A stretch of 64,000 bases of DNA, from assembly GCF_018417475.1 (NCBI RefSeq), contig NZ_CP054856.1:2201001-2265000 (forward strand). The letters run 5' to 3'. Source of the stretch: Novosphingobium decolorationis (GTDB lineage Bacteria > Pseudomonadota > Alphaproteobacteria > Sphingomonadales > Sphingomonadaceae). The notes beneath the pieces were generated by a model. It did no database searches. It worked only from the letters and a program-made list of their open reading frames with translations, and was not told where the DNA came from. Positions 14,140 through 23,775 of the stretch are shown piece by piece (position 1 is the stretch's first letter; every line of letters starts with the position of its first letter). Made by a program: the position numbers and the translations under genes.

Positions 14140-15411
14140 ATGACCAAGCGTAGCTCTAATCCCACCGACGCCGTGCTGGTAGCCATCGATATGTCCAAAC
14201 ACCGCCAGGAGGTCCTGATCGAACGTCCAGAAGGCGGACGCCGACGTCGCATGACGGTGATGGCGACAAAGGCAGATTATGATCGCCTGGCCACGGATCT
14301 TAGCGACATCGGGCGTCCGATCATCGTCGGCTTCGAGGCTACTGGTAACTACCACCGCACGCTGGCGCATCGCCTGCTGTCCGCCGGCTTCGAGTTGCGC
14401 TTGATCTCGTCCGTTGCCTTGGCTCGAACGCGCGAGGCTCTGCACAATGGCTGGGACAAGAACGATTCCAAGGATGCGCAAGTGATCCTGCACATGCTGC
14501 GGATTGGCGCCACCCAGCGATACGTCGATCCGCTCGCCGCCGGGATCAACGACCTGCAGGAGATGTCGAAAACGCACGAGGCGATCTCCAAGGCTAAGAC
14601 GCAGACATGGCATCGCATCCTGACCCACTACCTGCCGCTCTATTTCCCGGAGATTGAACGCTTCGCTGGCAACAGCCGATCCGACTGGTTCCTTGCTCTG
14701 CTCGAACGATTCCCGACTCCAGCCAGCATGACTGTGCTCGGCCAGGAGACTTTCTCCCGCGAAGCATGGGACTTGGTCGGCCGCAAGGTGTCCAAGGCCC
14801 GGCTGATCAACGATATCTACGAGACCGCCTGCGCCTCCGTGGCGCTACCTGTCGACGAGGATTCCGTCTCGATCGCTATGTTCCGCATGGCGATCGCCCA
14901 AGCACGCAACCTGATCCGGCAGCGCGACGAGATCGAGCGAACGGCGCATGCCATGCTGGCCGAAAACCGCGATTATCAGCTCCTGCGCATGATCCCTGGC
15001 ATTGGGCCCATCAATGCGTTGACCATTCTCGCCGAGGCAGGCGATCTACGCCGCTTCAGCCATCACCGTCAGTTCCTGAAGTTCTGCGGTCTTGATCTTG
15101 CGACCCGGCAGTCCGGTACATTCCGAGGCCGCACGATGCTGTCCAAGTACGGTAATGCGCGATTGCGGCGGACCTTTTGGATGGCTGCCCAGGTCGCCGC
15201 ACGTCAGCGCAACAACAGTTTCCGCGACAAGCTCGGACGATACACTGCCGGGCACGCGGATGATGCCGATCGTCGCCGCAAGGCGATGACGGCGCTCACC
15301 GCCAAGATGGCGCGCGTTGCCCATGCCGTCATCAAGACGGGGACAGAGTACCGACCGTTCCTTGAACGGTCGGATGCCAGGTGGAAGGACCCCTCTCTGC
15401 AAGTGCCGTGA
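14140..15411 (+). CDS. IS110-family transposase
   Basis: 423-residue DEDD recombinase. The N-terminal RuvC-like domain has [15 protein letters not shown] (Asp), [12 protein letters not shown] (Glu) and [14 protein letters not shown] (Asp/Asp). The C-terminal Tnp domain has [18 protein letters not shown] and [15 protein letters not shown] with the catalytic serine region. The ATG at 14140 follows TTTGGAGAC as a ribosome site; the open frame upstream lacks one. Intact, so the element may still be active. Confidence 0.93.
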   Translation: MTKRSSNPTDAVLVAIDMSKHRQEVLIERPEGGRRRRMTVMATKADYDRLATDLSDIGRPIIVGFEATGNYHRTLAHRLLSAGFELRLISSVALARTREALHNGWDKNDSKDAQVILHMLRIGATQRYVDPLAAGINDLQEMSKTHEAISKAKTQTWHRILTHYLPLYFPEIERFAGNSRSDWFLALLERFPTPASMTVLGQETFSREAWDLVGRKVSKARLINDIYETACASVALPVDEDSVSIAMFRMAIAQARNLIRQRDEIERTAHAMLAENRDYQLLRMIPGIGPINALTILAEAGDLRRFSHHRQFLKFCGLDLATRQSGTFRGRTMLSKYGNARLRRTFWMAAQVAARQRNNSFRDKLGRYTAGHADDADRRRKAMTALTAKMARVAHAVIKTGTEYRPFLERSDARWKDPSLQVP

Positions 15412-15647
15412 GGGCGCGAAAGCGACCCTGTAGATAATGTTCGGGCCTTCCACCTGGGTGCGTATCTCGTTCTAAGGACGGTGAGGACCACGGCCGCTTC
15501 GGCGCCGCTGGATCCTGTGTTTGCTATGGCAGGGAGCGATCCCGTTGACGGTGGAAGCCGTCTGGCTCAGAATGCATGCCCCGCCGCTCAATGTCGGCGC
15601 ATAGAGATCTGTTGACCAAATCTCGCTTTCCTTCGTGACCCAGGACG

Positions 15648-16213
15648 TTGTCGGACCGTATATGTACCGGAGGACCGCGAGAAATGAACAGGTCAGCCAG
15701 CGCCGCCAGCACATCCTCGTGTTTGAGCTGCCGGGCAACGATGAGTGCCAGGCACTCCCTGCTGGCCTCATCGATGATGGTCAGGATCCGGAACTTGCGG
15801 CCATCGTGCGTGCGCCCTTCGACGAAGTCGTAGGCCCACACATGCCCGGGATACTCAGGCCGTAGGCGGATACATGATCCGTCGTTGAGCCACAGGCGTC
15901 CCCGTTTGGGCTGGCGCAGCGGGACCTTCAGTCCTTCGCGTCGCCATATCCGCTCGACCCGTTTGTGGTTCACCGTCCACCCAGCATGGCACAGCAACGC
16001 CGTCACCCGGCGGTAGCCATAGCGACCATATTGCTTCGCCAACGCGACGATGTCCTCCGTGAGCGCCTGTTCGTCATCCGCCCCACGCGGCACCTTGCGC
16101 TGTGTCGATCGATGCTGCCCTAGCACCCGGCATATCCGTCGCTCGGACACCCGGATCGGCAAATCTTGTCGCAACTGATCGATGCAGCGCCGCCGCCGCG
16201 CGGGGCTTAGAAG
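15648..16213 (-). pseudogene. IS3 OrfB, N-terminal part
   Basis: N-terminal two thirds of the IS3 integrase: KQYGRYGYRRVTALL in the HTH_21 region, GHVWAYDFVEGRTHDG (first Asp) and PPVHIRSDN (second Asp). The family reading stops exactly at the IS110 junction; the following VLGHEGKRDLV is read from the IS110 end. The initiating segment near 16213 (LSPARRRRCIDQLRQDL) overlaps orfA, in line with frameshift expression in IS3. Confidence 0.88.
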
Positions 16214-16485
16214 TTTCCCTTGGCAGCTTCCTGCAAGATCAGCTTGTCCAACGTCAGATCCGAAATCGCCCGGCGTAGCCGCTGGTTCTCTTTCTCCAGA
16301 TCCTTCATCCGCCGCGCTTGGTCGGTCTTCAGGCCGCCATATTCCTTGCGCCAGCGATAGTATGTCTGCTCGCTGACTGCGATCCGGCGGCACGCCTCTG
16401 CTGTCGAGGCTCCCTGCGCCAGCACAATCTCAGCTTCACGCAGCTTGCCGATAATCTCTTCCGGCTTGTGCTTCTTGCTCGGCAT
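16207..16485 (-). CDS. IS3 OrfA (HTH protein)
   Basis: 92-residue helix-turn-helix protein with a leucine-zipper tail: PEEIIGKLREAEIVLAQG, ACRRIAVSEQTYYRWRKEYG, then LEKENQRLRRAISDL. Typical IS3 OrfA, normally joined to OrfB by programmed frameshifting. Intact, but its partner is disrupted. Confidence 0.92.
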   Translation of the reverse strand: MPSKKHKPEEIIGKLREAEIVLAQGASTAEACRRIAVSEQTYYRWRKEYGGLKTDQARRMKDLEKENQRLRRAISDLTLDKLILQEAAKGNF

Positions 16486-16548
16486 TCATCGTCCCTTTCG
16501 TGGTCCAGACTATCATAGTCTCTGGGCCACTCAGCGGGGGGCAGATCA

Positions 16549-17550
16549 GTCATCGTCGACAAGCATAGCGTCGGTGGATTGCCGGGCAATCGCACCACGC
16601 CGATCATCGTCTCGATCATGGCCGCGGAGGGCCTGATCATGCCCAAGACATCGTCGCGGGCGATCACCTCGCCGGCCGGCACGGCGGACACGATGGAGGT
16701 GCTTGCACCTGTCGACCTCGACGTTTCCGCCATCCGCAAGGTGGTCGAGCGCGAAGGCGGCTGCATCGCCTGGGGCGGCGCCGTCAATCTCAGCCCGGCC
16801 GACGATGTGATCATCGGCGTTGAACGAGTGCTCGATATCGATGCCGTAGGGCAGATGGTCGCCTCGGTGCTGTCCAAGAAAATCGCGGCCGGTGCGACCC
16901 ATCTGGTCATCGATATCCCGGTCGGGCCGACCGCCAAGGTACGCGGAACCGATGCCGCCGATACGCTCGAGCGCGCGCTGAGCTCGGTCGCCCAAGCCTT
17001 CGGGCTTCGCACGCGCGTGATGCGCGGCCCCGGCGCGGAGCCGATCGGACGGGGCATCGGCCCGGCGCTCGAGGCGCAGGATATCCTTGCCGTCCTCCAG
17101 GGGCAGCCGGGCGCCGAGGATCTCGCCCACCGGGCCTGCGAGCTGGCGGGAGGACTGCTTGAGCTCGCTGACGCGGCCCCGGCCGGCGAAGGCTATGCGC
17201 GTGCGCGGGCGTGTCTCGAAAGCGGCGGGGCCTGGGCCAAGTTCCAACGTATCTGCGAAGCGCAGGGCGGCATGCGGGCTCCACCGGTCGCCCGGTTTCA
17301 GCAGGATATGATCGCTCCCTATAGCGGCCGCCTGGTGAGTATCGACAATCGCAAGCTCGCGACGGTCGCGAAGCTCGCCGGCGCGCCGGTGGCCAAGGCC
17401 GCTGGCGTCGCACTGCAGTGTCGGCTGAACCAGATGGTGGATGCCGGGGCTCCCTTGTGTAGCATTCATGCCGAGAGCCCGGGCGAGCTCGACTATGCGG
17501 CGGCCTATGCCGTGAGCGACGGGCCGATCTTCGGGATTGAAGCGCTATGA
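16549..17550 (+). pseudogene. deoA: Thymidine/AMP phosphorylase family, 5'-truncated
   Basis: The frame is open from the first base after the IS3 end and starts inside the conserved region: VIVDKHSVGGLPGNRTTPI, then MPKTSSRAITSPAGTADTME, the phosphorylase signature. About 333 codons of ~500 remain; the N-terminal phosphate/nucleoside-binding part is gone. Family members phosphorolyse thymidine or AMP to (deoxy)ribose phosphates and the base. It overlaps the next gene (PRPP synthetase) by 4 bp, which shows a former ribose-phosphate operon. ATG 16579 could restart translation, but activity is unlikely. Confidence 0.85.
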
Positions 17551-18455
17551 ACCGTCCCGTCCTGTTCGCGCTGCCTGGCAGCGAGGCCCTGGCACAGCCG
17601 CTATCCGCCGCGCTCGATGCAGAGGTCGGCACGATCGAGCATCGTCAGTTTCCTGACGGGGAAACCTATCTCAGGGTCGGAAACGACGTCAGCGACCGCG
17701 AGGTCATCCTGCTGTCCAGTCTCGATCATCCGGACGCCAAGCTGTTGCCGCTGCTGTTCGCAGCCGACACCGCGCGCGATCTTGGCGCTCGCAGGATCGG
17801 GCTCGTCGCCCCTTACCTCGCTTACATGCGCCAGGACATACGCTTCCATGCCGGCGAGGCGGTGACGTCGCGAACCTTTGCTGCGATCCTGTCTCGCCAT
17901 CTCGACTGGCTGGTGACGGTCGATCCGCATCTCCATCGCTACCATGAATTGTCGGAAATCTACCGCATCCCAACCCAGGTTGTTCATGCCGCGCCGTTTT
18001 TGGCCTCGTGGATCAAGCGCAATGTCGCTCGCCCGCTGATCATCGGTCCGGACCTGGAAAGCGAACAGTGGGTCTCGCAGGTGGCGGCCGATGCCGATGC
18101 TCCGTTTCTCGTGTGCGAGAAAATCCGATCCGGCGACCGTCACGTCACCATCTCGATTCCGAATGCCCCAGCGTTTCTCGATCGCCAGCCAGTGCTGGTC
18201 GACGATATCGCCTCATCCGGTCGGACCCTCACCGAGGCGGCGCGCCAACTGGTCGGCATGGGGTTCGCGCGACCGGATTGCGTGGTCGTGCATCCGCTTT
18301 TTGCCGGCGATGCAGCGCAGGTTCTGGGTGGGCTTGTCGAAAGGATCGTCAGCACGAACGCGGTTGCACATGCGTCGAATGATATAGACGTCATGCCAGC
18401 GATCGCGGAGGCCGTTCGCCACCGGATTGAATGGCGTGCTGCGCGTCAGTTCTAA
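17547..18455 (+). CDS. prs: Ribose-phosphate pyrophosphokinase
   Basis: Makes PRPP from ribose 5-phosphate and ATP. 302 residues, near the usual 310. The PRPP-binding loop is clear (VLVDDIASSGRTLTEAA, about residues 218-234), as are FPDGETYLRV and VTVDPHLHRY of the catalytic region. It is a divergent paralogue, probably not the housekeeping enzyme, given its coupling to a phosphorylase; together they could salvage nucleoside ribose. The ATG overlaps the upstream pseudogene stop, so expression may have fallen after the IS3 event. Confidence 0.9.
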   Translation: MNRPVLFALPGSEALAQPLSAALDAEVGTIEHRQFPDGETYLRVGNDVSDREVILLSSLDHPDAKLLPLLFAADTARDLGARRIGLVAPYLAYMRQDIRFHAGEAVTSRTFAAILSRHLDWLVTVDPHLHRYHELSEIYRIPTQVVHAAPFLASWIKRNVARPLIIGPDLESEQWVSQVAADADAPFLVCEKIRSGDRHVTISIPNAPAFLDRQPVLVDDIASSGRTLTEAARQLVGMGFARPDCVVVHPLFAGDAAQVLGGLVERIVSTNAVAHASNDIDVMPAIAEAVRHRIEWRAARQF

Positions 18456-18577
18456 GACGGAAATGAACGCCCGGCAAACGCTGTGCGCGTCCTCATCCAT
18501 TGACCCTAAACGAGTCCGAACCAATCTCCTGAGATCTCCCTTTCGGAGAAAATCGCGGCAGGGAAGGAGGATATGTC

Positions 18578-18781
18578 GTGTCGCACACACGCTCGTTCAT
18601 CGATCCCCTCGACGTTGCTGGGCACCTGAAGCTTGAGCCCGAAGTAAAGCGCGCCACCCTGCTATCCTGGGCGTCCGATCGCGCAGCCGTCAAGGGCCAA
18701 CCCGCCCCCCTCGCCCGCCGGGCGCCAGTAACCCGCTGCCGGTCGACGATGTGATGGAAGCGTAGCGATGGCTCGATCGCG
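18578..18781 (+). pseudogene. Degenerate small conserved protein
   Basis: A GTG at 18578 follows AAGGAGG by 7 nt and reads VSHTRSFIDPLDVAGHLKLE and LLSWASDRAAVKGQPAPL before running out of frame. One frame over the text continues ASNPLPVDDVMEA, a TAG, then RWLDRAEGG. The pattern (DP.D......L....KR..LLSWASD..AV......L.......V.VDD...AL..LD) resembles a short alphaproteobacterial family of unknown function. One frameshift and one stop separate it from an intact ~80-residue gene. The rest of 18456-19017 shows no gene. Confidence 0.45.
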
Positions 18782-19017
18782 CCGAGGGCGGCGCGGGCAA
18801 CTCGCATGCATCGTCCGGAGCAGAGACCCGGCAATGAGCCGCAGCGACCGCGGCATTGGTGTGAGCGGAGTAGCCGAACCCTCACAGTTTCGCTGTCCTT
18901 CGCCGTTTTGCCTCGCCAAATTTTTACTCTTGACCTGGGACCATAGTCCAACGTGCAGAGAAGTATCCCTTGAAGCGCTGCCCTCGCGGCACTGCGTATT
19001 GATCGATCTCGGGGGCT

Positions 19018-19653
19018 ATGGGGAACAAGCGCGTCGTGCATATCGTCGATGACGAAGAGACAATACGAAAAGCACTAAGTTTCACGTTGCGGACCGCAGG
19101 GTTTGCCGTAGAAGCCTACGCTTCGGGGCCGGAGTTTCTGTTGAGCGCAGAGGACGCCGAGAAAGGCTGCGTGGTTCTCGACATGCACATGCCCGACATG
19201 GACGGCCTGCAGGTTCAGGCGGAGCTGACGCGACGCGGTATCGACATGCCCGTCGTGGTGCTGACGGGCAATGGCGATCCTACGCTCGCCGTACAGGCGA
19301 TGAAGGCGGGCGCTGCCGACTTTCTCGCCAAACCGGTCGAGAAGGCCGCATTGCTCGGCGCGATCGACCGCGGCTTCAGCTGGCTTGAGAGTATAGCCCG
19401 TCGTGCCTCCGAACAGGCCGACGCTCTTTCGAAAGCCGCGAGACTGACGCAGCGCGAACGGGCCGTTCTGAGAGGAATTTCGCGAGGCTATCCAAATAGC
19501 CTTATCGCAGATGAACTCGGCGTCACGTCGCGCACGGTCGAGCTGCATCGGGCCAGTCTGATGATCAAACTCAACGCGCAAAGCCTGCCTGACCTGTTGC
19601 GGATCGCTTTCGCCGTCGACCTGCACGAATCGACCGAAAACGGGCACCCCTAA
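19018..19653 (+). CDS. Orphan FixJ-type response regulator
   Basis: 211 residues: N-terminal receiver (HIVDDEETIRKAL acidic pocket, phosphoacceptor Asp in CVVLDMHMPDMDG, switch Lys in DFLAKPVEKAA) and C-terminal LuxR-type HTH (LTQRERAVLRGISRG to VTSRTVELHRASLMIKL). The FixJ subfamily is recognised by the AKPV/EKP helix and the HTH spacing. No kinase is adjacent; the FixL-like kinase at 29326 is the nearest candidate, and its own FixJ is a paralogue. A GGGGG ribosome site lies just before the ATG. Confidence 0.9.
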   Translation: MGNKRVVHIVDDEETIRKALSFTLRTAGFAVEAYASGPEFLLSAEDAEKGCVVLDMHMPDMDGLQVQAELTRRGIDMPVVVLTGNGDPTLAVQAMKAGAADFLAKPVEKAALLGAIDRGFSWLESIARRASEQADALSKAARLTQRERAVLRGISRGYPNSLIADELGVTSRTVELHRASLMIKLNAQSLPDLLRIAFAVDLHESTENGHP

Positions 19654-19679
19654 AATTCTCGGCCGTGCGATGCCGGATG

Positions 19680-20078
19680 CTATGCGGATCGGGCCGCGGC
19701 CAGTTCGGCGATGATCGGACAATCCGGCCGCTCGTCGCCTTGGCAGCGCTCGGCCAGGTCGATTAGCGTGTCGCGCAGCGCCGTCAACGCCTCGGCTTTG
19801 CGCTGAAACTCATCGGCGCGGGCAAGGGCAAGCCGCTTCACCTCCGCGCTGGCACGGCCGGTATTGGCCCAAAGGCTGAGCAACGTGCGGATCTCCTCGA
19901 TCGGGAAGCCGAGATCGCGGGCATTGGCGATAAACCGGAGGCGATGGAGGTCGCGCTCGCCATAGTCACGATAGCCAGCACCCCGACGCGCCGGCGCCGG
20001 GATGAGGCCGATCTTTTCATAATGGCGGATCATCCGCTCAGAGACGCCGCTCTGCCGTGACGTCTCGCCGATGTTCAC
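19680..20078 (-). CDS. cueR: CueR-type copper-responsive MerR regulator
   Basis: 132-residue MerR-family activator: N-terminal winged HTH ([20 protein letters not shown], then [15 protein letters not shown]), coiled-coil dimer helix, and a metal loop CQGDERPDC with two Cys eight positions apart, followed by PIIAEL. This is the Cu(I)/Ag(I)-type arrangement of CueR. It is the last gene after the P-type ATPase; its ATG overlaps the copA stop. It would activate the promoter at 22458-22488 and so its own operon. Confidence 0.92.
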   Translation of the reverse strand: MNIGETSRQSGVSERMIRHYEKIGLIPAPARRGAGYRDYGERDLHRLRFIANARDLGFPIEEIRTLLSLWANTGRASAEVKRLALARADEFQRKAEALTALRDTLIDLAERCQGDERPDCPIIAELAAARSA

Positions 20079-22432
20079 AGTGCTTTCCGGTTGAGGCGCA
20101 GCGCGTTGGTGACCACGCTCACCGAAGAGAGCGCCATCGCCGCCGCCGCGATAATGGGCGAGAGCAGAATACCGAACAGCGGATAGAGCGCACCCGCCGC
20201 TACGGGCACGCCCGCGACATTGTAGATGAAGGCGAAGACGAGATTCTGGCGGATGTTCGACATGGTCGCTTGGCTGAGCCGCCGCGCCCGGACGATGCCA
20301 GTCAGGTCGCCCTTGAGCAGCGTGACGCCAGCGCTCTCGATCGCGACGTCGGTGCCGGAACCCATGGCGATGCCGACGTCGGCGGCGGCCAACGCGGGGG
20401 CGTCGTTGACACCGTCGCCGGCCATGGCGACGACCCGCCCCTCGCGCTTGAACCTGGCGACCACGGCGCTCTTCTGATCGGGCAGCACCTCGGCTTCGAC
20501 CTCGTCGATGCCCAGGCGTCGGGCGACCGCTTCCGCGGTCGTGCGGTTGTCGCCGGTCAGCATGACCACGCGAATGCCCTCCGCCTTGAGCGCGGCGAGC
20601 GCTTCTGGTGTCGTGGCCTTCACCGGATCGGCGATCGCGAAGGCGCCGCCGACTGTGCCGTCGACCCCGATGAAGATCGCGGTGGCGCCATCCCGGCGCA
20701 GCGCGTCGGCCTGGCTGGCGAGCGCATCGGTCGCAACCCCTTCGTCGGCAAGGAACTGCGCATTGCCGAGGACGATGCGCCGCCCTTCGACCGTGCCGAG
20801 CGCGCCGCGCCCGGTCGGCGAGTCGAAGTCGATGACGTCGCTCGTGACGATGCCGCGATCCTTCGCGGCCTCGACGATCGCCAACGCGAGCGGATGCTCG
20901 GACGCCCGCTCGACCGAGGCGGCAAGACGCAGCAGCTCGGCTTCGTCGAAGCCGGGCGCCGGCACGACCTGGGTGACGGCAGGCCGGCCTTCGGTCAGCG
21001 TGCCTGTCTTGTCGACGACGAGAGTGTCGACCTTCTCCATATGCTCGAGTGCTTCGGCATTTTTGATGAGGACACCGAGCCCGGCGCCGCGGCCGACCCC
21101 GACCATGATCGACATCGGCGTTGCCAGCCCCAGTGCGCAGGGACAGGCGATGATCAGCACGGCGACCGCCGCCAGCAGCCCATAGGCGAAGCGCGGCTCG
21201 GGACCCCAGATGCCCCAGGCGATGAACGCGACGGCCGCGACCGCGATGACCACGGGCACAAACCAGCCCGACACCTGATCGGCCATGCGCTGGATCGGCG
21301 CGCGCGAGCGCTGCGCCTCAGCGACCATCTGGACGATGCGTGCGAGCATGGTATCGCGGCCGACCTTGTCGGCGACGATCACCAGCGCACCGGTCTGGTT
21401 GAGCGTGCCGCCGATCACTGTGTCGGCCTTTGCCTTGGTGACGGGCATGGATTCGCCGGTGACCATCGACTCGTCGAGCGAGGAGCGGCCGTCCTCGACT
21501 ACGCCGTCGACCGGCACCTTCTCGCCCGGCCGCACCCGCAGGCGGTCGCCCACCGCAACCAGATCAAGGCTGATTTCCTCTTCGTTCCCATCAGAACCGA
21601 TCCGGCGCGCGGTCTTTGGTGCAAGGTTGAGCAGCGCCTTGATCGCGCCCGAGGTGCGTTCCCGCGCGCGCAGTTCGAGCATCTGGCCGAGCAGCACGAG
21701 GACGGTGATCACCGCGGCCGCCTCGAAATAGACGGCAACCATGCCGTCCTCGCCGCGGAAGGCCGGCGGGAACAGCTGAGGCGCGAGCGTCGCGATGACG
21801 CTGTAGATCCAGGCGACCCCGGTCCCCATCGCGATCAGGGTGAACATGTTGAAGTTGCGGGTCTTGAGCGAGGCCCAGCCACGCTCGAAGAACGGCCAGC
21901 CCGCCCACAGCACGACGGGTGTCGCCAGCACGAACTGGATCCATACCGAGATAGACATCGGCACGAGGCGATGGATCGCGGGAAAGACATGCGCGCCCAT
22001 CTCGAGGATCAGCACCGGGAGAGCCAGCACGAGGCCGACCCAGAAGCGCCGCGTGAAATCGACTAGCTCGTGGCTGGGGCCGCTGTCGGCGGTCACGGTC
22101 GCGGGTTCGAGCGCCATGCCGCAGATCGGACAGGACCCGGGATGGTCCTGGCGGATCTCGGGATGCATCGGGCAGGTCCAGATCGTGCCTTCGGGCGCCG
22201 CGACCGGCGGCGTCGGCGGGCCGAGATAGCGCTCGGGATCGGCGATGAATTTGGTCCGGCAGCCCGCGCTGCAGAAATGATAGCTTTCACCGCTATGCTC
22301 GGCGTGATGCGCCGTGGTCGCCGGGTCGACGGTCATGCCGCAGACCGGGTCCTTGACGCCGGTCGCCGCTTTAGCGGTGCCGTGGCCGCCGCAGCAACCG
22401 CCGCCATGCGCCGCTCCATGTGTCTCGTTCAT
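20075..22432 (-). CDS. copA: Copper-exporting P1B-type ATPase
   Basis: 785-residue inner-membrane Cu(I) efflux pump. Order: N-terminal His/Cys segment, a YHS-type domain ([13 protein letters not shown] to HFCSAGC), a heavy-metal-binding domain ([20 protein letters not shown]), then the P-ATPase core with the CPC motif ([13 protein letters not shown]), phosphorylated Asp in [15 protein letters not shown] and [12 protein letters not shown]. The start MNETHG at 22432 was chosen because AAGGAG precedes it and the promoter at 22458-22488 lies just upstream; the open frame runs further. Confidence 0.95.
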   Translation of the reverse strand: MNETHGAAHGGGCCGGHGTAKAATGVKDPVCGMTVDPATTAHHAEHSGESYHFCSAGCRTKFIADPERYLGPPTPPVAAPEGTIWTCPMHPEIRQDHPGSCPICGMALEPATVTADSGPSHELVDFTRRFWVGLVLALPVLILEMGAHVFPAIHRLVPMSISVWIQFVLATPVVLWAGWPFFERGWASLKTRNFNMFTLIAMGTGVAWIYSVIATLAPQLFPPAFRGEDGMVAVYFEAAAVITVLVLLGQMLELRARERTSGAIKALLNLAPKTARRIGSDGNEEEISLDLVAVGDRLRVRPGEKVPVDGVVEDGRSSLDESMVTGESMPVTKAKADTVIGGTLNQTGALVIVADKVGRDTMLARIVQMVAEAQRSRAPIQRMADQVSGWFVPVVIAVAAVAFIAWGIWGPEPRFAYGLLAAVAVLIIACPCALGLATPMSIMVGVGRGAGLGVLIKNAEALEHMEKVDTLVVDKTGTLTEGRPAVTQVVPAPGFDEAELLRLAASVERASEHPLALAIVEAAKDRGIVTSDVIDFDSPTGRGALGTVEGRRIVLGNAQFLADEGVATDALASQADALRRDGATAIFIGVDGTVGGAFAIADPVKATTPEALAALKAEGIRVVMLTGDNRTTAEAVARRLGIDEVEAEVLPDQKSAVVARFKREGRVVAMAGDGVNDAPALAAADVGIAMGSGTDVAIESAGVTLLKGDLTGIVRARRLSQATMSNIRQNLVFAFIYNVAGVPVAAGALYPLFGILLSPIIAAAAMALSSVSVVTNALRLNRKAL

Positions 22433-22457
22433 CGCCTCGCTCCTTTCGACGCCTGAC

Positions 22458-22488
22458 GATCTAGGGTCTGACACCGTGTCAGGGTCAA
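22458..22488 (-). promoter_or_regulatory. CueR-type promoter of the copper ATPase
   Basis: On the minus strand: -35 TTGACC (22483-22488), a 19-nt spacer, -10 TAGATC (22458-22463). The spacer contains the dyad CTGACACGGTGTCAG. A 19-bp spacer with a centred dyad is the hallmark of MerR-family-activated promoters. It lies about 25 nt before the copA ATG. Confidence 0.88.
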
Positions 22489-22499
22489 TACGTAATCGC

Positions 22500-22790
22500 C
22501 TAAGTGGCCAAATCGGCGGGCCCGTTCGCTTGGCCGCCATCAGGCCGGGGAGCACGCCGTCGGCATTGGGCTGGGTATCGTCGATGCCATCGAGCCGCTG
22601 CACGGTCAGGCGGAAGGCGAGCCGCATGAGACCCGTGCTGGCGGCCATAATCGGCGATTACCAGGCGCCAATCCGGGCGCAGCATGGCAAGCATGGCGGC
22701 ACGCCACCGCTTCTCCCGCGCCCACAGGCGGATCGCGCGATCATAGTCTATCGTCGATCCAGTCCCGCGCGGCGGGGTGTACGATTGCAT
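22500..22790 (-). pseudogene. Hypothetical protein, probably frameshifted
   Basis: Translation from 22790 gives GTGSTIDYDRAIRLWAREKR and [18 protein letters not shown], preceded by GGGAG at fair distance. Near 22650 the plausible reading switches to another frame: [20 protein letters not shown] and [15 protein letters not shown]. The two parts look like one ~95-residue protein broken by a 1-2 nt indel. No family is recognised; it lies between copD and the ATPase promoter. Confidence 0.35.
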
Positions 22791-22826
22791 TGGCTTCTCC
22801 CAACGCGAGGCGTTCGAAACGATAAA

Positions 22827-23771
22827 CTACATCGACATGGGTGGCGACAGTGTCCCCAGCCAGGCGACCAGCCCGAGAATGACGATCGCAAGACCGCCTT
22901 CGACGACGAGGCTCGCGCGCAGCAGCGCCTGCGCCCGTGGCGCGTCCTCTTCCTCGATCGCCTGCGCAAGTGCCGGGGTCAGGCGATAACGGTTGAGCGC
23001 GGCCAGGCCCAGCATGCCGGCGAAGAGCAGCAGCTTGGCGATGAGCAGCAGGCCGTAGGTCGACTGCCCGAGAGACGCGATGTTGCCCGGGCCGACCAGG
23101 AACCAGCCGTTCACCGTCCCGGTCAGGATCAGCAGGGCGACGATGATCGTGCCGACGAGGGAGAAGCCCCGCAGCGCTTCCTCGGCGAGCATGACCCGGT
23201 CCATGTCTTCAGTGGCGAGATCATCGGTTGCGAGCCTGGTAAGAACCAGCGCAAGGAATGCGGCAAGCGCGCCGACCCAGGCGCCCGCGGCGAGCAGATG
23301 GATGAGATCGGCCCCCAGTTGCAGCCAGCCCGCCTCGCCTTCGCCGGCCGCGCCATGCCCGCTCCAGGCGAGGGTCGCGAGTGCGACCGCGCCTGCCAGA
23401 GTGGAGGCGATGAAGGCAGGACGGGATTGCCGGCGATAGAAGGGGATGGAGAGCAGAAGAACGAGGAGCGCGACGAGGCGCGCCTTCAGCGCCGTTCCCA
23501 TGGACGTGCCGTTGAACAGCTCTGCGACCATGGAAAGATCAGGCTGGGTGAGCGGCAGCCCGGTCATGGCCGCTGCCTGCAACGCGAACCCCAGCGCCGA
23601 CAGCAGGAGGGCGAGACAGGCGAGACCGGCCACCATTGCTACCATCGGCAGATGCCGCTGTACCATCCGGCCGCCGCCGGGCGCATAGAGCGCGAACAGC
23701 GGCAGGCCGAACAACAGGCCGAGATCGACGTAGAGCGCCCAGCGGACGGCGACGAGTGCCACGTCGTTCAT
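22827..23771 (-). CDS. copD: CopD family copper resistance membrane protein
   Basis: 314-residue inner-membrane protein with about eight hydrophobic spans; the conserved LIHLLAAGAWVGALAAF segment with its His is the CopD/PcoD signature. Thought to move copper across the inner membrane in concert with CopC. It starts 4 nt after copC stops, so they form one unit. Confidence 0.92.
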   Translation of the reverse strand: MNDVALVAVRWALYVDLGLLFGLPLFALYAPGGGRMVQRHLPMVAMVAGLACLALLLSALGFALQAAAMTGLPLTQPDLSMVAELFNGTSMGTALKARLVALLVLLLSIPFYRRQSRPAFIASTLAGAVALATLAWSGHGAAGEGEAGWLQLGADLIHLLAAGAWVGALAAFLALVLTRLATDDLATEDMDRVMLAEEALRGFSLVGTIIVALLILTGTVNGWFLVGPGNIASLGQSTYGLLLIAKLLLFAGMLGLAALNRYRLTPALAQAIEEEDAPRAQALLRASLVVEGGLAIVILGLVAWLGTLSPPMSM

Positions 23772-23775
23772 GGCG

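Larger units (their letters stand above)
13987..15648 (+). mobile_element. IS110-family element nested in IS3 orfB
   Basis: Limits deduced by repairing the host gene: the left junction reads CTTCCG-TAGCAC and the right CAGGAC-GTTGTCGG, and both share the dinucleotide GT (13987-13988 and 15647-15648). Removing one copy of GT plus the insert restores orfB exactly. A shared core dinucleotide and no terminal inverted repeats are characteristic of IS110 recombination. It holds one transposase, with 150 nt of structured DNA before it and about 235 nt after. Confidence 0.88.
13614..16548 (-). mobile_element. IS3-family element interrupted by IS110
   Basis: Ends are related: left TGTTCTGCCCCCACCGAGTG and right, reverse-complemented, TGATCTGCCCCCCGCTGAGT. 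orfA and orfB are in the usual overlapping order. The 1.66-kb IS110 inside is 13987-15648; without it the element would be about 1.27 kb, normal for IS3. The flanking tetranucleotides do not match, and genes on both sides are truncated exactly at the ends, so a deletion between two copies is likely. Confidence 0.8.

Noticed and set aside
18990..19000. GCGTATT before the orphan FixJ as another copy of the motif
   Set aside because: The block 14 nt upstream is AGCGCT, not G-rich, so only half of the motif is present.
20057..22066. 669-codon open frame antisense to the copper ATPase
   Set aside because: Arg/Asp/His-rich composition, no domain, fully opposite a gene with all P-type ATPase motifs; a GC-bias shadow.
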